Position numbers and translations under genes: made by a program
Shown: piece after piece, positions 8,701 to 15,152 of the stretch
How the letters are laid out: every line of letters begins with the position of its first letter
Numbering within the stretch: the stretch's first letter is position 1
Notes under the pieces: generated by a model
Told to the model about the DNA's origin: nothing
Seen by the model: the letters and a program-made list of their open reading frames with translations, nothing else
Database searches by the model: none
Assembly (NCBI GenBank): GCA_044226205.1
Contig: JBGAHL010000002.1
Location: forward strand, 62,001 to 126,000
Length of the DNA stretch: 64,000 nt
DNA from: M3007 sp044226205
GTDB taxonomy: Bacteria > Bacteroidota > Bacteroidia > Chitinophagales > Saprospiraceae
Direction of reading: 5' to 3'

Positions 8701-9351
8701 CGCCGAGATTGCCGTGCGGTAGGTTTTCAACACGACCGGCGTATTGGCGCGCTCCGCGGAAACGGGCGCTACCGTGTGCGGCATGGTCTGTGCTGCCGAT
8801 TCGTCGGCGCCGCAACGGGCATTGACCTGCTGCGGATCGTCGGGCAAATCTTCCAGCCGATAGGCCTGATAGCGGCGGTCGGCGGTGCGTTGCAGGGGTT
8901 CGATGATCTGAACATGACCGTCGAGGCTGAACACGTAGGCGTGAAAGCCGTTGTAGCTCACCCCCAGGCGAACTGTAAGCCCCGAGCCGTCGGCCGCACG
9001 GCCGGAATAGGTGCGGATAGCCGGGAATTTGGCGGCAAGTTCGGGCGCCATCACCGGAGATTCGGCCAGTTTAAAGGTGACAAAACTGCCGTCGGCCATC
9101 GGCAAAGTGAACAGCAGGGGCTGCTGGCGGGCCAGTTCGGTAAACTCCCTGGGAGCGCCGGAAAGCGCGGAAGCCATGGCCGCTACGTCGGCATCATAAA
9201 GCCGGCAAGCCGTCGGCGAAGCCTGACGCTGTGCCGCCGACACCGAAGCGGCAGCCGATTCGGGCAGGGCCGTCCAGAAGTTGTTGGGCAATTGGGCGAA
9301 CGCGGAAACGGAGGCGCCGATCGCCAGTAAAAGGGTAACAAAGAATCGCAT
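5716..9351 (-). CDS. Secreted reprolysin-like zinc metalloprotease with FnIII, P-domain and T9SS sorting domain
   Basis: 1,211 residues from the ATG at 9351, chosen because it opens a clean signal peptide (MRFFVTLLLAIGASVSAFAQ); the frame extends 40 codons further upstream without one. A propeptide-like region is followed by a metzincin-type catalytic domain with HEMGHQFSATH (HExxHxxxxxH) near residue 350. There follow beta-sandwich regions, an FnIII domain (about 780-865), a proprotein-convertase-type P-domain (about 870-1005, with 'HDYFINLEVRLIGPDGT' and 'GAWKLRVKDNETGSGG'), a cadherin-like 'GHLEKN...FDYGGPGEDHF' module and a type A T9SS domain (about 1135-1211, 'APNPTNGFTTLRF' onward). It should be an extracellular or cell-surface endopeptidase that feeds the DPP IV-like enzyme at 47686. 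Substrate unknown. Confidence 0.92.
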   Translation of the reverse strand: MRFFVTLLLAIGASVSAFAQLPNNFWTALPESAAASVSAAQRQASPTACRLYDADVAAMASALSGAPREFTELARQQPLLFTLPMADGSFVTFKLAESPVMAPELAAKFPAIRTYSGRAADGSGLTVRLGVSYNGFHAYVFSLDGHVQIIEPLQRTADRRYQAYRLEDLPDDPQQVNARCGADESAAQTMPHTVAPVSAERANTPVVLKTYRTAISAQAEYSIFHGGTKPLVMSEIVDAIDFITAIQERDFGVRLELIPNNDTLIYFDPATDPYDGDLVTSWFNQNPAPTNQRVGINNYDIGHVFTQVDPPGGVYVAGIASLSGVCTQVDKARAGSSLPQPTGSAFYLIAAHEMGHQFSATHTFNSCPPAADARTGSTAYEPGGGSTIMSYATTCDPEIIGNRDDYYHIASIEQARVFTTQQAGSTCGANTTTDNNFPSVSIPLTDGFYIPMLTPFGLTAEGSDPDGDDLTYCWEEYDLGPEGTLADPQTTAPIFRSFKPVASPTRLFPKFISLITNTSTVQEYMPDYSRKLTFKVTVRDNHPGAGGVVWDDVQFNVTDQAGPFKVTYPNTSGITWRVGEYRVITWDVANTDKSPVNCPTVNIVLSLNSGQTFPVTLAGNVPNTGSCCIQVPDIVGSTLRLKIEAANNIFFDLSNANITILQPDQPGFNFCPGELTVQACAPTTYTTALTTSSLSGFSEPITLSASGLPAGATATFSPNPVQPGQSSVMSINYPLGTAEGQYTVAIEGASATSNFTLNTDVTVVSNDLSGFALQQPLDGSTDVVQTPVLRWAPAVDADKYDIEVANNPSFDAATLISTKYGATVDTFKVPVVLEKGHVYYWHVRPTNECGNGPWSEPYAFSTVVEACTVLAANDVPVSIPANGTPTVESTINIGNGGTISDINVKKITGFHDYFINLEVRLIGPDGTNVLLWKDKCAQSVPVFNIGFDDAAVGIFPCPPPNTGIVYNPFGNLSDFNGKNATGAWKLRVKDNETGSGGQITGFELEICSNAALNAPVLINNNPLVLETGLNMVISTDLLKVEDANNPAGQLTYTLMTVPSKGHLEKNWSGIMHPGDQFTQADIDNGALRYFDYGGPGEDHFRFAVTDGEGGFLTGTYVVQPFGVGVKEPVTALDFVMAPNPTNGFTTLRFNTPLADDTRVGLYDASGRLVRSWSAGAGSGSLNLDVQDLPRGVYAVSVENAKGKTARKLIVQ

Positions 9352-9501
9352 GTTGGTCAAATGTTGATGGAAACAGGCTGTTGTGATCGCGAAATTAACA
9401 GTTGCAAAAGTCAGGCTTTCAAAGTAGTCGGGAGCGGTTTTTCGGCGGTTTGCTGAAAAGTGACGTTCCAAGGGCGTTTTTTCAGGAGAAACAACGCATA
9501 G

Positions 9502-10176
9502 TCACCATACCCGCGCTGCCAGTACCAGCCCGAAACCGATCAGCACGACGCCGATTGCCCGCCGAATCAGGCGGGTGTGTTCCACGGTAAGCAGGCGGCG
9601 CACCTTTTTCGCGGCATAGGCTTTAAGGGTGTCCATGACCACCAGCGCGCCCATCATGCCGCCGAAAAAAGACAGGGTGTCCTCTCCCGTCCATTGGTTG
9701 GGCAAGACGACGCCCGTGGCGATACCGATCCAGAAAAAAACGGTAAAGGGATTAACCGTATTGATCAAAAAACCGCGCACCCAATAGCCGGCGTAGCCCC
9801 AGTGGGTCCAGTTGGGCGGCGCGCCGGGTGGCTCCGGACCGTCGAGTACGTCCAGCAGGCGGTCGCCCGGGGAGGGGGCTTCGGACACTGGCGGCTTTTT
9901 GGAGGAAAGCAAATTGTTGACCCCGAAACCGATCAGCAAAAGCCCGCCGGACAAACCCGCCCAGAATTTGAACCCGGGCCAGGCCGTCACCCACTCGATG
10001 GCGGTGATGCCTTTCCAGACGAGCAAAATGTACAGGGCGTCGCTGATCCAGATGCCCGAGGCGACCGAAATGCCAGCACGGAAACCGCGCTCCAGACTGG
10101 CCTGTATGATCGATAACATCAGCGGGCCGGCGATGACGCTGAACGACAATCCAAGTAGAATTCCCTGATATAACAT
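9502..10176 (-). CDS. LysE family translocator (amino-acid exporter)
   Basis: 224 residues from the ATG at 10176; the 25 extra codons upstream (to 10251) are polar and unlike the family. Residues 1-60 carry the typical LysE start, 'GILLGLSFSVIAGPLMLSII' followed by 'sle.GfraGisvasGiwisDalyil'. About six hydrophobic helices are visible with a cytoplasmic Ser/Pro-rich loop near residues 105-125, and 'NPFTVFFWIGI' is the conserved second-half motif. It is an inner-membrane exporter of amino acids or similar small solutes; the substrate cannot be told. It follows the metalloprotease gene on the same strand with a 150-base gap and appears to be a separate unit. Confidence 0.88.
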   Translation of the reverse strand: MLYQGILLGLSFSVIAGPLMLSIIQASLERGFRAGISVASGIWISDALYILLVWKGITAIEWVTAWPGFKFWAGLSGGLLLIGFGVNNLLSSKKPPVSEAPSPGDRLLDVLDGPEPPGAPPNWTHWGYAGYWVRGFLINTVNPFTVFFWIGIATGVVLPNQWTGEDTLSFFGGMMGALVVMDTLKAYAAKKVRRLLTVEHTRLIRRAIGVVLIGFGLVLAARVW

Positions 10177-10620
10177 CGTATTAAACGATTGGAGGGGGCA
10201 AATGTCTGTTGGTTTTTGTAATTGAATACAGGAGATTACGATTAATTTCACGAGGCAGCCGTCCTTTTGACGCGGAAATTTCCTGCTGAACGGAGTTGGA
10301 AAAATCGCCTCTCCCGACTATATTTGCTAACAGATACTACACGCGCTTGAGCGCTTGAATCTTTTTCAACACGGCGTACCTGCCTGCCGTGTGCATTTTC
10401 CAGCCTGCCGATATGCCCCGCGCTGAAAAAGCGCTGGCTTTTCCTTTGATCAAGTGTCAGGGGAATCTTTCCTGCCGAATGTGACATGATATCCGCGCCA
10501 GGCGCGGGCCTGAACGGTATTGTTCAGTTCTGACTTTTTCGGGCAGATGCGTCCGGGGAAGTGTCATATCCTGCAATTATTACACGCTATGATTAGACTA
10601 CTAAACTTATTATTTTTAAT
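10177..10620. other. Intergenic region with no supported gene
   Basis: 444 bases between the divergent LysE and dockerin-like genes. An open frame of 79 codons (10248-10487, minus) has no recognisable features. The region becomes AT-rich just ahead of 10621, as expected for a Bacteroidota promoter, but I cannot fix -33/-7 elements; GACATTTG on the minus strand near 10196 is one base off the -7 consensus for the LysE gene. Confidence 0.6.
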
Positions 10621-11778
10621 ATGAAAAAATTGTTTTCAAATATCCTCCCCACCATCGCTTTTCTTGGCATGTCCATACACTGTATTGGACAAGTTACACC
10701 CGACAGTTCGAACGTTTGGCACGACAATCCGATGAACGGCATCTCCACCTTCGACCTCGTACTCATGTCCAAACACATCCTCGGCATCGCGCTGCTCAAC
10801 TCCCCCTACAAAATCATCGCCGCCGACGTCAATAAATCCAACAGCGTCACCACCTTCGATATCGTGGAACTGCGCAAACTGATCCTCGGCGTTTACACGG
10901 AGCTGCCCAACAATACCTCCTGGCGGTTTATCGATAAAACGTTTACATTTTCTAATCCGGCTAATCCTTTTTCACCTGCCTTTAAGGAAGACGCCCCCGT
11001 CGACTTCTCCTCCGGGCCCTCCGTCGGGGCCGATTTCGTCGGGATCAAAATCGGCGACCTCAACAACAGCGTACTGGCCAACCGCCCCGCCCAACGACCC
11101 GAACGGGGCCTCGATTGCACCCTGCCCGCCGCCCGCGCCGGCGAGGTGTTGACCGTCCCCCTGCGCTACCTCGGCGACGAGCCGCTGCAGGCCTTCCAGT
11201 TCGCCCTGCGTTTCGACCCCACCCAGTGGCAACTGCTCAGCCCCTCCGGCGGCGATCTGCCAGGCTACAATGCCGGCAACTTCGGCCTTACGGAATTGGA
11301 CAATGGACTGATCCGCACGCTTTGGTTTGCCGACTTCAACGACCCCGACCAGCGCGTCGAACCGGGCGCCGTGTTGTTTTATCTCAGTTTCAAAAAAATC
11401 GGCGAAGGCGAAGGCGGACTCACCCTCGACGACGACGCGCTGCCCGGACTGGCCTGGCTTTTGGACGATACCGAGTGCGCGCTGCGAACCCAAACCGCAC
11501 AAATGCGCGATTCGGCCCCCGCGACCTCCTGGGCCGTCTGCCGCCCCAACCCCACCTCGGGCGATGTGGTGTTCAGCATCGATGCCGATAAAGAAGGCAG
11601 AGGACGGCTTGCCCTGTTCGGGCCTTACGGCCATCTCGTCTGGATGCAAGACGTGACACTCACGGCAGGCCGGCAAGACATCCCGGTGTCCGATTTCAGC
11701 ACCCTTCCGGCCGGGGTGTACATCTGGAAAGTGCTCACACCCGACAAAAAAACACAGGGACATTTGATCAAACAATGA
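10621..11778 (+). CDS. Secreted dockerin-like / cohesin-like protein with T9SS sorting domain
   Basis: 385 residues. A signal peptide (residues 1-24, MKKLFSNILPTIAFLGMSIH...) is followed at about 36-92 by two dockerin-like F-hand segments, 'NGISTFDLVLMSKHILG' and 'ADVNKSNSVTTFDIVELRKL', with the Asp/Asn/Ser spacing of calcium-binding loops. Residues about 160-280 resemble a cohesin-type beta-sandwich ('AGEVLTVPLRYLGDEPLQAF', 'FALRFDP', 'GAVLFYLSFKKIGEG'). Residues about 305-385 form a type A T9SS domain ('CRPNPTSGDVVFSI' to the final 'LIKQ'). Dockerin and cohesin in one chain could allow self-association or docking of surface proteins; that is inference. It precedes another T9SS cargo, separated by a long palindrome. 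Confidence 0.82.
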   Translation: MKKLFSNILPTIAFLGMSIHCIGQVTPDSSNVWHDNPMNGISTFDLVLMSKHILGIALLNSPYKIIAADVNKSNSVTTFDIVELRKLILGVYTELPNNTSWRFIDKTFTFSNPANPFSPAFKEDAPVDFSSGPSVGADFVGIKIGDLNNSVLANRPAQRPERGLDCTLPAARAGEVLTVPLRYLGDEPLQAFQFALRFDPTQWQLLSPSGGDLPGYNAGNFGLTELDNGLIRTLWFADFNDPDQRVEPGAVLFYLSFKKIGEGEGGLTLDDDALPGLAWLLDDTECALRTQTAQMRDSAPATSWAVCRPNPTSGDVVFSIDADKEGRGRLALFGPYGHLVWMQDVTLTAGRQDIPVSDFSTLPAGVYIWKVLTPDKKTQGHLIKQ

Positions 11779-11783
11779 GATTG

Positions 11784-11854
11784 TAGTGACGGGGTCGGCC
11801 ATAGTGACGGGGTGACTTTGAGTCACCCCGTCACTATGGCCGACCCCGTCACTA
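11784..11854. repeat. Perfect 34-bp inverted repeat with 3-base loop
   Basis: The left arm 11784-11817 and right arm 11821-11854 are exact complements around TTG. The inner half (GACGGGGTGACT-n3-AGTCACCCCGTC) recurs at 17186-17224. It lies between two T9SS cargo genes, just after a stop codon; it could end transcription or be a REP-type element. Confidence 0.9.
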
Positions 11855-11890
11855 TCAGCAATAACATCCTCTTTTTCAAGCGCTTTTCCC

Positions 11891-14881
11891 ATGAAAAATA
11901 CGATATACTTCTCCTTTCTTTTTTTCCTTTTCAGCGCCGCGCTCCCCGCCCAAAACAACCGCTTTTACGTATCTGCCTCCGCCTCCGGCGCCGCCAACGG
12001 GTCAAGTTGGGCCGACGCCTTTATCGATCTGCAAGCCGCCCTGCAAATCGCCCAGTGGGGTGATACCGTCTGGGTAGCCGAGGGAACCTACTACCCCGGC
12101 ACGGGAACCCAGCGCACCCAGTCATTCGAGCCGCTCAGCGGCGTCAAAATCTTCGGCGGCTTCGCCGGCACGGAATCCAGTATCGACCAGCGCGACTGGG
12201 CGGCCCATCCCGTCGTGCTGAGCGGCGACATCGGGACGCCCGGCGACTCGCTCGACAACTGCTACAACGTGGTCTACCTCTTCCAGCCCGACAGCAACAC
12301 CGTGCTCGACGGCCTCGTGATCCGCGACGGGGTGGCCAACTACGACGGCGCGGCGCCCTCGCGCGACCGGCGCCTCTGCGGCGGCGGCTTGTACATCGAA
12401 GGAACCGACTGGGAAGCCTACCCCGACATCCGGAACTGCCGCTTCGAGCACAACAGTGCCTACAACTTCGGGGGCGGCATGATGGTCAACGGCAGCGGCG
12501 ACGGCTCCGTGGCCCCAAGAGTCGTCAATTGTGTGTTTAGCGGCAACTACGCGCGGGCCGGTGGGGGAGGAATGGCCAAATTCGGGGGGAGTTGGGTGGA
12601 AAGGGGGGAAGACCTGACCGAATGTATATTTGAACGAAATATTACCAGGTTTCGTGGAGGGGGGTATTATTATGCCGATAGCGAGAGAAATGATTCCATC
12701 CAAATATCTCAATGCAGGTTTACGCACAACATGTCCGCGCTAAGAGGAGGGGGAATATTCATGTTAACAGGCAGAGAGCAAGGAAGCATCCTGTCTATCG
12801 ACCATACCGACTTCATGAATAATATTGCCAATAACAATGTTGCTATTGACATTCTCCCACAAGGGTTCGCTTTATTAAAAAAAATAGATATTTTTCAATG
12901 TAAAATAGGATCAAATAAAGATACACTTATTACTCAAGTGCCAGGTGGAATATTTCAAATAGACCAGTTAGGCACGGAAAATTCTTTTATAAGAATAGAG
13001 AATTTTGAATTTTTTGATAATCAGTCGACTTTTTTTGAAGCTTTTAGTACGGCTGTCAATTGTAATTTCATAGTTACAAAATGTAAATTTACAAATAATA
13101 CAACAAGAGGCATTTGTTCCATGTCTAATTTCAATAACGTTATGTTCGACCTAACGAACTTTAGTGAAAATACGATAACAAGCACCTCTATTTTTTTTAA
13201 TTTCGGGGGCAACAATTTTATATCTATTAACAATACTCTGTTTAAAAATAACCAAACTACTTCACCTCCAAATGAACCTTTTTTACAAATAGAAAATATA
13301 AAATATATTAAATTGTTTAACAACACTTTTGCCCTAAATGAATTTGCGTATATTGATGACACCAACGTTGACTCACCTTCCGAATTTATTGCCAGCAACT
13401 GCGTTATTATCAGCCTGCCCGGCTATGACTTCCTGAATCACTTCGACAGCTCCGCCACCATCACCAACTGTTACTTCAACACCCTCGATTGCTCTGATTT
13501 CCCGCCCAACTACACCTGCTCCAACCTCATCACCGGCATCGACCCCCTCTTCGTCAACCCCGATTCCTTCGACTTCCGCCTCCAGCCCTGCTCGCCCCTC
13601 GTCAACGCCGGCAACAACGCCTTCGCACCGCCCGGTACCGACCTGGCCGGACTGCCCCGTATCCTCGGCGGCACGGTCGACATAGGGGCCTACGAAACCG
13701 CCCTGCCCACCCTCGCCGCCCAACCCGGCGTCAGCCCCGCTTGTCCCGGCACCGCTTCCGGCAGCGCCGCCTTCGAGGTGGCCGGAGGTTGCCCGCCCTT
13801 CGACTACGCCTGGTCCAACTCGGCCGGCGGCAGCGGCACGGGCGCCGGCGGACTGGTGCCCGGCGACTACACCTTCACCATCACCGATGCGCGCGGGTCG
13901 GCTTTCACCGCCACCCTCTCCGTACCTCCCGGCAGCCCCATCGCCCTCACGCCCGCCCCCACGCCACTGCTCTGCGGCGACACCCTCGGCGGCAGCGCGG
14001 CCATGAGCGTCGCGCAGGCCCACCCACCCATCCAGTTCCTCTGGGACGACGGCTCCACCGACAGCCTCCGCACCCCGCTCGCTCCCGGCAACTACGCCAT
14101 CACCGTCACCGACGCCATCGGATGCACCGCCGCCGGCACGATCGAGGTGGGCATCACCGGCAACCTCGGCATCGACATCTCCGTGCAGGAAATCAGCTGC
14201 CACGGCGCGGCCGATGGCGCCCTGAACATCCTGCCCGCCAACGGCGTCCCGCCGTTCCAATGGCTCTGGGCCGGCGGCGATACCTCGGCCACCCTCCAGC
14301 CCATCGGCCCCGGCCAATACGCCGGCACCCTCACCGATGCCTACGGCTGCACCATCGGCTGGTATGTGCCCCTGGGCCAGCCCGATAGCCTGATCTACTC
14401 GGCTCAACTCTCGCCCTCCTCATCGCCCCCGGCCGCCAACGGCAGCATCCTGCTGAGCGACATCGCCGGCGGCACACAACCCTACGCCATCCTCTGGAGC
14501 AACGGCGACATCGGCCCCTTGGCCGACTCACTGCCCGCCGGCCCGCACGCCATGACCCTCACCGACGCGCATGGCTGCGCGTACACGGCCGTGTTCAATC
14601 TGGGCACGAGCGGCACTACGTCAGCCGCCGACGCCCCCGCGGGTTTTGACCTGCTTCCCAACCCCGCCCGCGATGTCGTGTGGGTGTTGCCGGATGCCCC
14701 GGCGCTGACCGAAATGCCCCTGCTTGTCCACGACGCCTCCGGGCGGCTGCGGCTGCGCCAGACCATCCCCGCCGGCACGTCGCGCTGGCCCATACCCGTG
14801 GCCGACTGGCCGCGCGGCGCGCTGTGGGTGCAACTGTGGGACGGAAAACGATGGCAGACAAGGGTGGTGACAGTGCAGTGA
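11891..14881 (+). CDS. Secreted right-handed beta-helix protein with SprB-like repeats and T9SS sorting domain
   Basis: 996 residues. Signal peptide at residues 1-20 (MKNTIYFSFLFFLFSAALPA). Residues about 25-130 carry the 'FYVSASASGAANGSSWADAF' and 'GDTVWVAEGTYYPG' signature that opens many Bacteroidota parallel beta-helix proteins; short helix rungs ('GGGLYIEGTD', 'NCRFEHNSAYNFGGGM') continue to about 590, ending with 'LAGLPRILGGTVDIGAYE'. Four SprB-like modules (about 610-915, each with 'G..P..y.WS.G......L..G.Y..tvtDa.GC') follow, then a T9SS domain (about 920-996). Such proteins often bind or degrade polysaccharide, but no catalytic residues are identifiable. The region about 12600-13400 is markedly AT-rich compared with the rest of the gene. 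Confidence 0.88.
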   Translation: MKNTIYFSFLFFLFSAALPAQNNRFYVSASASGAANGSSWADAFIDLQAALQIAQWGDTVWVAEGTYYPGTGTQRTQSFEPLSGVKIFGGFAGTESSIDQRDWAAHPVVLSGDIGTPGDSLDNCYNVVYLFQPDSNTVLDGLVIRDGVANYDGAAPSRDRRLCGGGLYIEGTDWEAYPDIRNCRFEHNSAYNFGGGMMVNGSGDGSVAPRVVNCVFSGNYARAGGGGMAKFGGSWVERGEDLTECIFERNITRFRGGGYYYADSERNDSIQISQCRFTHNMSALRGGGIFMLTGREQGSILSIDHTDFMNNIANNNVAIDILPQGFALLKKIDIFQCKIGSNKDTLITQVPGGIFQIDQLGTENSFIRIENFEFFDNQSTFFEAFSTAVNCNFIVTKCKFTNNTTRGICSMSNFNNVMFDLTNFSENTITSTSIFFNFGGNNFISINNTLFKNNQTTSPPNEPFLQIENIKYIKLFNNTFALNEFAYIDDTNVDSPSEFIASNCVIISLPGYDFLNHFDSSATITNCYFNTLDCSDFPPNYTCSNLITGIDPLFVNPDSFDFRLQPCSPLVNAGNNAFAPPGTDLAGLPRILGGTVDIGAYETALPTLAAQPGVSPACPGTASGSAAFEVAGGCPPFDYAWSNSAGGSGTGAGGLVPGDYTFTITDARGSAFTATLSVPPGSPIALTPAPTPLLCGDTLGGSAAMSVAQAHPPIQFLWDDGSTDSLRTPLAPGNYAITVTDAIGCTAAGTIEVGITGNLGIDISVQEISCHGAADGALNILPANGVPPFQWLWAGGDTSATLQPIGPGQYAGTLTDAYGCTIGWYVPLGQPDSLIYSAQLSPSSSPPAANGSILLSDIAGGTQPYAILWSNGDIGPLADSLPAGPHAMTLTDAHGCAYTAVFNLGTSGTTSAADAPAGFDLLPNPARDVVWVLPDAPALTEMPLLVHDASGRLRLRQTIPAGTSRWPIPVADWPRGALWVQLWDGKRWQTRVVTVQ

Positions 14882-14909
14882 AGGAGGGGGAGAATTTGGC
14901 GAACTGATC

Positions 14910-14965
14910 CATAACAACATGCCCGGAAAAAATATCGCGATATTTTTTCCGGGCATGTTGTTATG
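14910..14965. terminator. Perfect 56-bp palindrome, probable terminator
   Basis: Arms 14910-14937 and 14938-14965 are exact complements with no spacer, centred on ATATCGCGATAT, and include a GC-rich CATGCCCGG block next to A6/T6 runs. It lies 29 bases after the beta-helix gene. The GC block followed by T6 fits an intrinsic terminator; the perfect full-length symmetry is unusual. Confidence 0.75.
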
Positions 14966-15152
14966 TAATCAGCGGCCTGTGGGCATCCCTTGATACAGCG
15001 GCGGTAACACGCCGGACCAGGCTCTTGCTTTTTCGTGTTCTAATCCGGTCATTCATTCCATTTTTTTCAAAATCGGTAGCGCGAATGTGCATCCCGCACG
15101 CCTGTTCTTAAAAAATAAAGGACATCACGCTGCCCCAAATTCTTTCTTCGCC

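Noticed and set aside
6055..9330. Plus-strand open frame of 1,091 codons opposite the metalloprotease
   Set aside because: It is the mirror of a GC-rich gene with strong codon bias, shows no domain and has low-complexity Gly/Arg/His/Val composition; the minus-strand frame has a signal peptide, HExxH and sorting domain.
10248..10487. Small minus-strand gene of 79 codons
   Set aside because: No recognisable domain or ribosome-binding context; the composition looks like non-coding DNA.
13373..14407. Minus-strand open frame of 344 codons inside the beta-helix gene
   Set aside because: Gly/Ala/Val/Glu low-complexity antisense of SprB-like repeats; no start context or homology pattern.
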